Part shown: positions 26,064 to 34,462 of the stretch, piece by piece
Layout of the letters: the number at the start of each line of letters is the position of its first letter
How positions within the stretch are numbered: position 1 is the stretch's first letter
From: Deltaproteobacteria bacterium
GTDB taxonomy: Bacteria; Desulfobacterota; Desulfobulbia; Desulfobulbales; SURF-16
Length of the DNA: 44,336 bases
Reading direction: 5' to 3'
Assembly (NCBI GenBank): GCA_024277655.1
Contig: JAJRUT010000107.1
Span: forward strand, 1 to 44,336
Made by a program: the position numbers and the translations under genes
Notes under the pieces: model-generated
What the model saw: the letters and a program-made list of their open reading frames with translations, nothing else
Database searches by the model: none
What the model was told of the DNA's origin: nothing

Positions 26064-26693
26064 ATGAATGGTAACTCAAAATCAACGAACCTGCTCTGTA
26101 TCTTTAGCCGTTATCCCTCTGCGGGAGAGTGTAAGACGCGGCTGATTCCGGCCCTTGGGGCTGAGGGTGCTGCCGATTTGCAGGAGAAAATGACGCGTCA
26201 TATTATCCGTATGGGTCAACAGGCAGATTGTGATGTTTTGCTTTGCATGGATGGTGGTACAGCCACAGAGGTTAGCCTGTGGCTTGGTGATATTCCGCAT
26301 GTGTGCCAGGAGGGTGATGATCTTGGCGCGAGGATGGATCACGCCTTCGCTGTAGGGTTTGCAAGGGGGTATGAAAATATCCTGCTCGTTGGTTCTGACT
26401 GCCCGGCGATTACGGCCTCTTTTTTTGCTGAGGGTTTTCTGGCCCTGGCTTCTGCCGATCTTGTTTTTGGGCCAAGTGTGGATGGAGGTTATTATCTAAT
26501 TGGAATGACGAAGAGGTACCCTGAACTTTTTACCGGAATTGAGTGGGGAACATCCCAGGTTCTAAAACTCTCTTTGCAGAGAGCAAGCAAGCTTGATGTG
26601 AGACTGCTTCCTGCCCTGCACGATATCGATGAACCCGATGATTTGAACAAATTACCTGAATTTATGCAATATGAAATCAGTGTTGTCAGTTAG
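26064..26693 (+). CDS. DUF2064 / rSAM-selenodomain-associated transferase 1
   Basis: A 209-residue glycosyltransferase-A-like protein. SRYPSAGECKTRLIPALG (about 15-32) is the nucleotide-sugar pyrophosphorylase-like loop. QEGDDLGARMDHAF, LLVGSDCPAI and SADLVFGPSVDGGYYLIGM follow, with the usual metal-binding aspartates. This family (TIGR04282) commonly lies beside a second glycosyltransferase (TIGR04283), as here, and is often linked to radical-SAM selenodomain proteins, none of which is in the window. The substrate is unknown. No clear ribosome site precedes the ATG. Confidence 0.88.
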   Translation: MNGNSKSTNLLCIFSRYPSAGECKTRLIPALGAEGAADLQEKMTRHIIRMGQQADCDVLLCMDGGTATEVSLWLGDIPHVCQEGDDLGARMDHAFAVGFARGYENILLVGSDCPAITASFFAEGFLALASADLVFGPSVDGGYYLIGMTKRYPELFTGIEWGTSQVLKLSLQRASKLDVRLLPALHDIDEPDDLNKLPEFMQYEISVVS

Positions 26694-26827
26694 AAAATTG
26701 GAGGAGCACAAACGCCGAACAAATATGTTAGTTGTCTACTAAATTTTCTGAAAGCCGCTTCGCCAAACAACATATTTATTCTCTACAAAAGTTAAACCGG
26801 GACACTACTGGTCTGAAATTGTTTGAT

Positions 26828-27517
26828 ATGAAAAAACATTCCGTATCTGTCATTATTCCCACCTTAAATGAGGAAAGCGGTCTTGCCATAACATTGCGCT
26901 CGGTTTTAAACGAGGATGTGGAGGTGATCGTGGTGGATGGTGGCAGTGGTGATCGAACCTGTCAGATTGCTGAGGAAATGGGCGCCTTGGTGTTGCACTC
27001 TAAACCTTCCCGTGGGGCGCAGATGAACCTTGGCGCAGAACGTGCCAGGGGCGATATTCTGCTCTTTCTCCATGGGGACACGAGGCTTCCTGAGCAGTAC
27101 CTGCGGGGTATGGTTGATTGTTTGGCTAAGCCTGACACCGCCATTTGCGCCTTTCGTCTGCGACTTTGTGGTAAAAGGAGGGGGCTGGCCCTTATCTCGT
27201 GGGGGGCTAATCTGCGTTCAAAATGGTTTGGTCTGGTCTATGGCGATCAGGGGTTATTCATGGCAAAGGAGCTATTTCTTGCTGTGGGTGGTTTTTCTGA
27301 AGGGGCCATCCTGGAAGATTTTATTCTCGTGCAAAAACTGCGGAGGATGGGCAGGGTGCGCCTTGCAGGTTGCGAGGTGGCAAGCTCGGCCAGACGTTGG
27401 GACAGGCACGGGTTGTGGTATCCGTTCCTAATCAACCAGCTGATAATCCTGGGCTTTTACCTTGGCCTGTCGCCCAAGGTTCTTGCCCAAATTTACGGTG
27501 TGCGCCAGAAAGTTTGA
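26828..27517 (+). CDS. Family 2 glycosyltransferase, rSAM-selenodomain-associated transferase 2
   Basis: About 229 residues from the chosen start. SVIIPTLNEESGLAITLRSV and EVIVVDGGSGDRTCQIA are the GT2 donor site. GDILLFLHGDTRLPEQYL has the DxD-like position. DQGLFMAKELFLAVGGF with EDFILVQKLRRMG follows, and a hydrophobic C-terminal segment may touch the membrane. This matches TIGR04283, the usual partner of the preceding gene. I choose ATG 26828 because the family starts just before the SVIIPT strand; a TTG at 26732 would add 32 unlikely residues. GGAGGAG at 26700-26706 precedes a five-codon frame instead (26724). The 3' end overlaps the cvpA gene by 90 bases. Confidence 0.85.
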   Translation: MKKHSVSVIIPTLNEESGLAITLRSVLNEDVEVIVVDGGSGDRTCQIAEEMGALVLHSKPSRGAQMNLGAERARGDILLFLHGDTRLPEQYLRGMVDCLAKPDTAICAFRLRLCGKRRGLALISWGANLRSKWFGLVYGDQGLFMAKELFLAVGGFSEGAILEDFILVQKLRRMGRVRLAGCEVASSARRWDRHGLWYPFLINQLIILGFYLGLSPKVLAQIYGVRQKV

Positions 27518-28021
27518 GATGGCAGGCTGCTGGGGTAGCATCTCTCTTTGTATATTTTTGTTTTTTACGGCCGAGAGGATAAAAACGGTGGATTTCTCAA
27601 GATAGGGGTAGAAAAAGGAATTGCGGAACAGGGGGCTTGAGCCGGAGATAAAAACGGCAAGCCCCATGAAAACGATGCAGGCCAGAAACATGCCCTTGGC
27701 CGCACCAAAGACACCGCCTAAGGATTTGTCAAACCAGCCAAGAAGTACCAGTTGGGCCACCTTACGAAAACCAATACCTATAAAGATGGTGGTGATAAAG
27801 ACCATGAGAAAGATGATCCCGTAGGTCAAAAGAAACCCCAGTTGCTGGTTTTCGATGAGGGGGCTTATAAACCTAGCTGAATCGTCATAATATCTGCCGG
27901 CAATAACAAAGCCTAGCACCAGGGCAATCAGTGAGGCCAGTTGGCGGATGAAGCCAATCCAGATGCCTCTGATAATAAAAATGGTCAGGACGATGAGTAC
28001 GACAATATCAAGGGGTGACAT
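27428..28021 (-). CDS. cvpA: CvpA family membrane protein
   Basis: A 197-residue inner-membrane protein with four helices in the first 130 residues. MSPLDIVVLIVLTIFIIRGI, then WIGFIRQLASLIALVLGFVI and FDKSLGGVFGAAKGMFLACI, are typical of CvpA. Family members affect colicin V export, purF operon function and envelope integrity, but no molecular activity is settled. The C-terminal 50 residues are charged and cytosolic. AAGG precedes the ATG. The gene converges with the glycosyltransferase gene, overlapping by 90 bases. Confidence 0.88.
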   Translation of the reverse strand: MSPLDIVVLIVLTIFIIRGIWIGFIRQLASLIALVLGFVIAGRYYDDSARFISPLIENQQLGFLLTYGIIFLMVFITTIFIGIGFRKVAQLVLLGWFDKSLGGVFGAAKGMFLACIVFMGLAVFISGSSPLFRNSFFYPYLEKSTVFILSAVKNKNIQREMLPQQPAISNFLAHTVNLGKNLGRQAKVKAQDYQLVD

Positions 28022-28284
28022 GCTAGACCTTATAAAGGTGAGGCTGCGGGTTTTATAAAAAAACGATGTTTAATTCTGTGCTAATCGCTGAGCGAAAAAA
28101 TGTCTATGCTACTGCCCTAAACTATAGTGAAGTTGTCAAGAGGAGACAAGCCCTAGTGGGGGCTTATTCTCAATAGATTACTGGTGTTACAGGTATTTTG
28201 GGTGATTTTAATTCGCAGACCTGATGGCTACGAGCCAGAATAGTGTTCTTGTCCTGTTTCTCACTACCTTGTATGGTGTATGGG

Positions 28285-30360
28285 CTATTTTTTTGGTGGT
28301 CTGTCCTGTTTCTCACCTTTTTGCCGGTCGGCTGAGGGTAACTGCAGGTCCATGGGCACCCCTTTAGTGGAGAGAATAAGGAGGCGTGGTTCATCCCCGA
28401 TATGAATAGGGTGGGGGAGTATCCGGTTGTGAAGCAGGGTCTGCACCTGTCTGGTGTCGAGCTTTACCCCCTTGCAGTCTGGTTCCAGAATAAAGTGGCA
28501 CCCTTCCTGCCAACCCGAACAACCAAAGGCCTTTTTGCCCTGAATCACCTCTTTGCCACAGAGGGGACAGCTACCCCAGTGTTCCGGGTCTTGACCCTGG
28601 TTTGCGCCTTGCTGTATTAGGCCACGAATATAAGTACCGATTTCGGCCATAAATTCATCGGCGGGGAGTTCTCCCCGTTCAATTTCTTTGAGTTTGCCCT
28701 CCCATTCCCCGGTCATCTCCGGCGATTTTAGCAGTGGGTCACGGATCAGGGCAATGAGGCATCGCCCCATATCGGTACAGCGCAGTTGTTTTTTCTCCCG
28801 GCGGATATAGTTGCGGCGCAAAAGGGTCTCGATGATGGCAGCCCTGGTTGCCGGAGTGCCGATACCCCGTTCCTTCAGAGCCTCGCGCAAATTGTCTTCC
28901 TCAACAAATTTCCCGGCGGCCTCCATGGCCCCAAGAAGTGAATTTTCGCTGAAATGTTTAGGGGGACTGGTTTTTCCTTCACGCAGTGTTGGCCTGTGGG
29001 TTGCCGATTCACCTTTTTCAAAAAGTGGCATAGTTTGTTCCCCACCACTCTTCTTTTTGGGGAAGAGCGTCGTCCAGCCAGGGTCAACAATCTGGGTTCC
29101 CTTGGCGACAAATTTCACCTTGTTGCTTGCGCCGCTAACCGTGGTGATGTTTTTTATACACGCCGGATAGAAGGCGGCGATAAACTGGGTGGTAATGGCG
29201 TTGTACACCAGCTGTTCATGGTTGTTCAGGCCGCGGGGCAGAACGCCGGTGGGAATGATGGCGTGGTGATCGGTTACTTTCTTGTTGTTGATGATGCGTT
29301 TTGTAAATGGCAGATTGTTCAGATCAAGGGGGGCAATTTCTTCTGTATTCAGGCTCTTTAATTTGGCAAAGATCTGCGGGATACGCGGGCGCATATCCTC
29401 ACTGAGATAACGTGAGTCGGTACGGGGATAGGTGACAAATTTCTTTTCGTACAGGTTCTGCGTAGCACTAAGGGTGTCCTGGGCCGAGAGGCCATGACTT
29501 TTATTGATCTCCCGCTGGAGGGTGGTGAGGTCAAAGAGTTGCGGTGGCTGCTCCTTTTTTTTCCGAGCGTTGACGTCGGTGATGGTAAAGGGCTGGCCTT
29601 CTGTTTTGGCCAGTTTTTCCTGGGCCTTGGCCTCCTGGCTAAATCTTTTGCCGGTGTATTTAAAGACTACCTCGCGGTAGGTTGTGGTCAATTCCCAGAA
29701 GGGTTCGGGGCGAAACTGGTCAATGGTGTCATCGCGTTCAACAATCATGGCAAGCACCGGGGTTTGTACCCGGCCAATGGACCACAGGACCCGGTTCTTC
29801 CCCCCGCCAATCCGACCGTGACGCACGGTGTAATAGCGGGTGGAGTTGAGCCCGACAATCCAGTCTGATTCACTCCGGCAGCGGGCGGCATCGTAGAGGG
29901 AGTCGTAGTCGTGGCCGTCTTTCAGGTTGTTGAAGGCCTCCTTGATGGCATCTGTGGTTAGCGAGTTAAGCCACAGCCTGCGGATGGGTTTGTCTTCGCA
30001 TTTGGCCTGGGCCAGGATATAGCGAAAGATGAGCTCCCCTTCCCGCCCGGCATCAGTGGCGCAGACAATCTCTTCGGCCTCCTGGCAGAGAGATTTAATG
30101 ATTTTAAACTGTTTATCCACCCCACGATTTTTAATCAGACTGAGCTTGAAATTGTCCGGCACAAATGGCAGGGTATCCAGCGACCAGCGCTTCAGGGCAG
30201 GATCATACTCCCCTGGTTCCTGAAGGGTAACCAGATGACCAAAGGCCCAGGTCACGGCGCATCCCCTCCCTTCAATATAGCCATTTCTACTGTTTTTAAT
30301 ATCAAGGACGGCGGCAATATCTCTGGCGACGGAGGGCTTTTCGGCAATAATAACCTTCAT
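28285..30360 (-). CDS. topB: DNA topoisomerase III
   Basis: A 691-residue type IA topoisomerase that relaxes and decatenates DNA by single-strand passage. The Toprim domain starts MKVIIAEKPSVARDIAAVL and has ATDAGREGELIFRYI (about 101-115). The active-site Tyr311 is in KKFVTYPRTDSRYLS. LKERGIGTPATRAAIIETLL marks the C-terminal part of the core. One zinc-ribbon-like segment (CPLCGKEV and FGCSGWQEGCHF) closes the protein, followed by an unusual tail of about 50 residues. GTGAGAAACAGGACA within the 3' end of the gene occurs again about 60 bases downstream of the stop, a small local duplication. Confidence 0.93.
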   Translation of the reverse strand: MKVIIAEKPSVARDIAAVLDIKNSRNGYIEGRGCAVTWAFGHLVTLQEPGEYDPALKRWSLDTLPFVPDNFKLSLIKNRGVDKQFKIIKSLCQEAEEIVCATDAGREGELIFRYILAQAKCEDKPIRRLWLNSLTTDAIKEAFNNLKDGHDYDSLYDAARCRSESDWIVGLNSTRYYTVRHGRIGGGKNRVLWSIGRVQTPVLAMIVERDDTIDQFRPEPFWELTTTYREVVFKYTGKRFSQEAKAQEKLAKTEGQPFTITDVNARKKKEQPPQLFDLTTLQREINKSHGLSAQDTLSATQNLYEKKFVTYPRTDSRYLSEDMRPRIPQIFAKLKSLNTEEIAPLDLNNLPFTKRIINNKKVTDHHAIIPTGVLPRGLNNHEQLVYNAITTQFIAAFYPACIKNITTVSGASNKVKFVAKGTQIVDPGWTTLFPKKKSGGEQTMPLFEKGESATHRPTLREGKTSPPKHFSENSLLGAMEAAGKFVEEDNLREALKERGIGTPATRAAIIETLLRRNYIRREKKQLRCTDMGRCLIALIRDPLLKSPEMTGEWEGKLKEIERGELPADEFMAEIGTYIRGLIQQGANQGQDPEHWGSCPLCGKEVIQGKKAFGCSGWQEGCHFILEPDCKGVKLDTRQVQTLLHNRILPHPIHIGDEPRLLILSTKGVPMDLQLPSADRQKGEKQDRPPKK

Positions 30361-30491
30361 ATAACATTTTCTCGCGGTCTTGACGTTGGTCTGTTAAAAA
30401 GATCATGAAGCGGGGTATCTTAAACCTAATGAAGGGTCGATGCAAGCGGAGGTGTTGCCTTGACTGAGGAGTTATTGCGGGTGAGCGGCGG

Positions 30492-31256
30492 ATGATGTGG
30501 AGCCAGATTGTAACAGATTGCTCAGATCTTGTTCCCGGTGAACGAGTTGCTGGTGGCGCAAAGTTTCGCCTTGTTGTTGTTGGCCTGGACGATTTTGATC
30601 TGATCGATATCTCGCAGGTTCTGGCCCCTTCAGAAGAGGAGCAATACCAGCGCTACCGCTTTCCGAAACGACAGAAAGAATGGCTCTGTGGTCGGTTGGC
30701 CTGTAAAGAGGCGGTGGCGCGCCTTGTGGGGTTGGATTCTTTAGTGGATATTTTTGTTGCTAATGATAACCATGGTCGCCCCTTGGTTACGGGGCGGGGA
30801 GTAGGTGGGGTGTATGTCTCTATCTCCCACAGTGGCGGTCTGGCTATGGCCATGGCCTGTTTTAAGCCATGCGGTCTTGATCTCCAGGAGATTACCCCTA
30901 CCCTTGCCAAGGTGGAGGATAAGTTTATTCGGGTCACGGAGCAGGATGTTTTATCTGATTTTAATGGTTCGACACTTGAGCAGCAAGGACTTGTCTGGGC
31001 CAGCAAAGAGGCCCTGCGAAAACTGCTCCCCCTTTGGCCCCTGCTTGGTTTTCTTGAGGCCCAGATCGAGTCAGTTGCCACAACGGAGGGAGGGTTTATG
31101 GTTCACTGTTCTCCATGTGAAGAGAAACGGTCGCTGCCACCCATGCCGGTGGTTTACGCTACCCTGTATACCCAGTACGCCCTGGCTCTTTGTTTTGCAT
31201 TAGAAGCCACAGACGAAAAGGAAAGGAAAGATGGAAATATTGAAACAGATTGGTAG
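30492..31256 (+). CDS. 4'-phosphopantetheinyl transferase superfamily protein
   Basis: A 254-residue enzyme of the Sfp/AcpT type that moves phosphopantetheine from CoA to carrier proteins. RYRFPKRQKEWLCGRLACKE, VYVSISHSGGLAMAMA, CGLDLQEI (Asp130 and Glu133 bind magnesium) and LVWASKEALRK (Trp169, Lys172, Glu173, Lys177) give the complete family signature. No polyketide, NRPS or acyl carrier gene is nearby, so the acceptor is unknown. The last 26 bases overlap the start of the Crp/Fnr gene, so the two are co-transcribed. Confidence 0.88.
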   Translation: MMWSQIVTDCSDLVPGERVAGGAKFRLVVVGLDDFDLIDISQVLAPSEEEQYQRYRFPKRQKEWLCGRLACKEAVARLVGLDSLVDIFVANDNHGRPLVTGRGVGGVYVSISHSGGLAMAMACFKPCGLDLQEITPTLAKVEDKFIRVTEQDVLSDFNGSTLEQQGLVWASKEALRKLLPLWPLLGFLEAQIESVATTEGGFMVHCSPCEEKRSLPPMPVVYATLYTQYALALCFALEATDEKERKDGNIETDW

Positions 31257-31914
31257 TATTCCGATGTTTAACGGCCTTAACACCGCCCAGCTTGAAGATC
31301 TGTCCATGATTATTGTCGATCAGGAAATCAAGCGTAATCAACCTATTTTTTCTGAGGGGGATGAGGCCAAGGGTTTGTATATCGTGGTGAGTGGTCGGGT
31401 TAAGGTGTATAAACTATCCTTTGATGGCAAGGAGCAGATTCTCCACATCCTCGGGGCCGGGGAACCATTTGCCGAGGTGGCGGTGTTTACTGGTTCCAGT
31501 TATCCGGCAAGTTCCATGACCATGGAGAAAACCAGATTGTTTTTTATTCCAAGGCAACCATTCTATGACCTTCTTGGTCAGAACCCCTCCCTTGCCATGT
31601 CCATGTTGGCTACCCTGTCCCTGCGTCTGCGCCAGTTTTCTAATATGATTGAGTCGTTATCCTTAAAGGAGGTGCCCGGTCGCCTGGCAACCCATCTCCT
31701 GCTACTCAGCGATCAGGATGGCGGCACTGATGCTATTCGTTTGCCCATTGCTAAAACCCAGCTGGCCTCCTATCTTGGCACTATCCCCGAGACCCTGTCA
31801 CGTATCTTGGCTAAAATGACAGCCGGAGGATATATTAAGACCGAGGGGGCATTAATTACCCTGTGCGATCGGGACGGGCTGGAGGATCTTGCTGAAGGAA
31901 TGGTAAAGCTGTAG
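31231..31914 (+). CDS. Crp/Fnr-family transcriptional regulator
   Basis: A 227-residue regulator. The cyclic-nucleotide-binding fold spans about residues 10-120 (IFSEGDEAKGLYIVVSGRVK, followed later by GEPFAEVAVF). The helix-turn-helix is near residues 165-200 (LPIAKTQLASYLGTIPETLS followed by RILAKM). There is no N-terminal cysteine cluster, so it is not an Fnr-type iron-sulfur sensor. The sequence GEPFAE lacks the following Arg-Ser found in cAMP-binding Crp, so cAMP binding is uncertain and heme or another ligand is possible. AAGGAAAGGAAAG precedes the ATG, inside the upstream gene. Confidence 0.9.
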   Translation: MEILKQIGSIPMFNGLNTAQLEDLSMIIVDQEIKRNQPIFSEGDEAKGLYIVVSGRVKVYKLSFDGKEQILHILGAGEPFAEVAVFTGSSYPASSMTMEKTRLFFIPRQPFYDLLGQNPSLAMSMLATLSLRLRQFSNMIESLSLKEVPGRLATHLLLLSDQDGGTDAIRLPIAKTQLASYLGTIPETLSRILAKMTAGGYIKTEGALITLCDRDGLEDLAEGMVKL

Positions 31915-31946
31915 ACTCTAAATTCTATATCTATATCCAGCGGTGT

Positions 31947-31984
31947 CCGGATAGAAAGTAGACTCCATTGAATCCGGTTTTTTT
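31947..31984 (+). terminator. Probable terminator after the Crp/Fnr gene
   Basis: CCGGAT (31947-31952) pairs with ATCCGG (31972-31977), with a further AGT/ACT pairing possible in the 19-base loop, followed by seven T residues. The stem is short but the T tract is good and the position, 33 bases after the stop codon, fits. Confidence 0.5.
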
Positions 31985-32152
31985 ATGCCCCTTTATTCCA
32001 CTTGGACTCCATATCCCTTGGTTTTTAAACATTTTTGTCTCCCATTTTTATCATGCGACTCCCATCGCAAAGACAGATAAAAATGGGAGACAAAAATATT
32101 AAGAAAATACTACGGGATGTGCAGAATTACGCTCCATAAAGGGGCATAAAAA
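31980..32152. repeat. Palindromic MITE-like element, copy B
   Basis: A 173-bp nested inverted repeat. The outer 17-bp arms match perfectly (31980-31996 with 32136-32152). The inner 22-bp arms match perfectly (32031-32052 with 32076-32097). A small TGCGA/TCGCA hairpin sits at the tip. The segments between are imperfectly complementary, so the whole element can fold into one long hairpin. AAAATACTACGG followed by GAATTACGC (32105-32133) is shared with copy A (25037-25216). No reading frame of note lies inside. Confidence 0.8.
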
Positions 32153-32443
32153 TCCTCGTCCACGTTTCAAACCGAACATCACGGATCTATATCCTATGTG
32201 AGTATCGCATTTGGCAAAGAGTCGCCGCAATTTTGGCTAGATAAATCTCCGTTCATAGTTGTTTTTATAAGACTGATTCTGCTAACATTAAATTGGTAGT
32301 GGTCATCATGGCATGTAGCAAACTTATGAACCTATCTTCAGTATGATACCGACCCGCATGCGTAGCGGTGGAAACAGTTGTCCGTAGTTTGCGGCAAAAT
32401 CGCTGATGCCAATTGCCGCGGATCTAAATGGGGAGGAGTAAAT
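32153..32443. other. Non-coding stretch upstream of the SpoIIAA-like gene
   Basis: With palindromic element B this makes a 529-bp gene-free gap. I see no gene or tRNA. A GCGGCAA/TTGCCGC hairpin (32391-32397 with 32413-32419) lies just upstream of the GGAGGAG ribosome site of the next gene and could affect its expression. No clear promoter is visible. Confidence 0.4.
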
Positions 32444-32824
32444 ATGAGCAGCCAAAGACACGGTCTTTCAATAGGCATAGAAAGAGTTGGTGATGAGTTT
32501 TTTCTTTCACTAAAGGTAGTCGGCAAACTAACACATGAAGACTATGAAACAATTACCCCAATGGTAGATTCTGCGTTAAGTGCAGTAAAAGAGCCTCGGG
32601 TAAAAGCCTTAATTGATGGTACCGAATTGGAAGGGTGGGAGCTAAGGGCGGCATGGGATGATTTTAAACTTGGCCTAAAGCATGGCAATGAGTTTGAAAA
32701 GATAGCTATATACGGCAATAAACGCTGGCAAGAAATCACAGCTAAAATGGGCTCGTGGTTTATTTCGGGTGAAGTAAAATACTTCGGTGATGTGGAAGAA
32801 GCACTCGCCTGGTTAAGCGCCTGA
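32444..32824 (+). CDS. SpoIIAA-like (STAS-fold) protein
   Basis: A 126-residue soluble protein. The order FFLSLKVVGKLTHEDYETIT, VKALIDGTELEGWELRAAW, FEKIAIYGNKRWQEITAKM and KYFGDVEEALAWL is typical of the SpoIIAA-like family (PF11964), a STAS-related fold of unknown function found widely as a stand-alone protein. The start is placed at ATG 32444, with an ideal GGAGGAG 5 bases upstream; a longer frame to 32378 has no support. It converges with the caspase-like gene and stands alone after the palindromic element. Confidence 0.85.
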   Translation: MSSQRHGLSIGIERVGDEFFLSLKVVGKLTHEDYETITPMVDSALSAVKEPRVKALIDGTELEGWELRAAWDDFKLGLKHGNEFEKIAIYGNKRWQEITAKMGSWFISGEVKYFGDVEEALAWLSA

Positions 32825-32857
32825 TGCACGTGTTCGGCCACGACTAGTGAACTCAGG

Positions 32858-34210
32858 TTACTTGGTGTGTCCCGTGGTCTTTTGCAGATAGGCGGTGTAT
32901 TTTGTGGCGTATTTCCGCAGGGCTTTGTTGGGGGCGGTGGTTGCCACATTGTCCAAAACCTTTACATAATTGCCATTGCCTGACAGGGCAATAAGCTTGC
33001 ACATGTAAATTAATACCTTCACATTGCTTTTGGATAAACCGGGTCTCTGTGCCTCCATGGTGAGAACCGTGCTGATGACATCCAGGGCGTCCGGGTCTTT
33101 GCCATATTTGCGCTTATAAATATAGGCTGAGCCTTTATACTTCTGACGATAATCTGGTGATTCCACCATAACCAAAAAATTTTCAAGTTCAGGACTTACC
33201 CTGCGTTTTGGCGGGGGGGGGCTGTCTGTCCGGGGCGCGGTTGGTTTGGCTGGGCGGTTGAGTTGTTCGAGTTTTAACTGGGCCACCGTGCTGTAGGTGC
33301 CATCCGGAAATTCACTAAGATAACGTTCCACGTCACTGGGTTCGCTGCTTTCTGCGACAAGTAACCACATGGCCTGGTCGGCCTTTCTGCTGCGGCTTAC
33401 AGCGTCCTGTTTTGGTTCCTGGATAATCTCAACATTACCATCCACAAAGAAAAAGTTGCCGGTGAGGGAGGATGACTCCCAGGGTACCTGTTTACTGTTG
33501 GTCTGAACGACAACATCCTTACGGACATTTTTGAAGACCTGTTCAATGGATAGTCCTGGTTCCTGCATGCGGACAATGAGGTTCTTGGTATAAACGCCGT
33601 TGCGGTCATTGCCATCGGCGGCGACACTGCCAGGTGCTGTGGCATAGGCAATAATGGAACCGGTGGGTGCATCCATCTGGGCCAGACCCTGGGCGGCGGA
33701 GCGGAAACTACGGCTGAAGGGGTTATTGCGACAGGCATCGAGGATCACAATGTTGAGCTCATTGTCGGCATCTTCCATCTTGCCGAGAACCCGTCCGGCG
33801 TCGATGGCCTCGTACTTTACGTCAGAGGCGGATTCTACTTTAGCATCCACCGGGATCAGATAGTTTGCGCCGTTAATCTGCATACCGTGACCGGCAAAAT
33901 AAAAGAGACCAACTCCGGACTTTTTACTCAGTCGTTTACCAAACTTGTATATTTCAGTTTCCATCTCTTTTTGGCTGGCGTTGGTGAGCAGGGTAATATG
34001 AAATTTTTGTTTTTGGAGGATGGTGGCAATATCCTGGGCATCATTCACCGGGTTGTCCAGGGGGGAGGTTGCATAGTCACTATTGCCGATAATAAGGGCG
34101 GTGCGAGATTCACCCTGGTGGGGTTTATATCCACGCATTACCATGACTTCGGCATTGGCACTGGTGCAGATAAGGGCAAATATGGTGATAATGATGATTT
34201 TAATGGGCAT
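32858..34210 (-). CDS. Caspase-like (peptidase C14) exported protein
   Basis: A 450-residue protein with a signal peptide ending TSANA (residue 20). The caspase domain spans about residues 34-255: RTALIIGNSDY, the catalytic His108 in FYFAGHGMQ and the catalytic Cys160 in VILDACRNNPF. A proline-rich linker (about 315-335, PPPPKRR) leads to a helical C-terminal domain (about 340-450) that I do not recognise. A short TPR/Sel1-like segment (SSEPSDVERYLSEFPDGTYS) lies before the linker. It is architecturally different from the WD40-caspase at 3952-5772. Substrate and biological role are unknown. Confidence 0.88.
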   Translation of the reverse strand: MPIKIIIITIFALICTSANAEVMVMRGYKPHQGESRTALIIGNSDYATSPLDNPVNDAQDIATILQKQKFHITLLTNASQKEMETEIYKFGKRLSKKSGVGLFYFAGHGMQINGANYLIPVDAKVESASDVKYEAIDAGRVLGKMEDADNELNIVILDACRNNPFSRSFRSAAQGLAQMDAPTGSIIAYATAPGSVAADGNDRNGVYTKNLIVRMQEPGLSIEQVFKNVRKDVVVQTNSKQVPWESSSLTGNFFFVDGNVEIIQEPKQDAVSRSRKADQAMWLLVAESSEPSDVERYLSEFPDGTYSTVAQLKLEQLNRPAKPTAPRTDSPPPPKRRVSPELENFLVMVESPDYRQKYKGSAYIYKRKYGKDPDALDVISTVLTMEAQRPGLSKSNVKVLIYMCKLIALSGNGNYVKVLDNVATTAPNKALRKYATKYTAYLQKTTGHTK

Positions 34211-34462
34211 GGTAGTACACTACAACTCTCAGGGGTATATTTTGTTTGGCCTTAATGGTCGGAACCTTTACTTAATAAGTCTCAACTTTACAGTTGGTGC
34301 TATGGGGATGGATTATCGTTGTTTTCTTGCCATTCTACTGAATTCTGGCTTCTAGGCCCTGAGTTCAAAATAAGCGACTTTGCCTTGACTCGCAAACAAC
34401 CTCACAATAACCGGGCTATACGTCAAGAGGGAAAGTTGAGTTAATTTTAACATAAAAAAGAG

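Noticed and set aside
26724..26741. A five-codon leader frame after GGAGGAG upstream of the glycosyltransferase gene.
   Set aside because: The spacing between the ribosome site and the ATG is about 17 bases, too long for efficient use, and no terminator or regulatory stem follows.
28170..28394. A 74-codon minus-strand frame overlapping the 3' end of topB.
   Set aside because: It is out of frame with topB, has no ribosome site and reads like a shadow; the repeated GTGAGAAACAGGACA explains its resemblance to the topB tail.
32153..32443. A tRNA or riboswitch in the gene-free stretch.
   Set aside because: No T-loop or acceptor-stem pattern and no known aptamer signature is visible.
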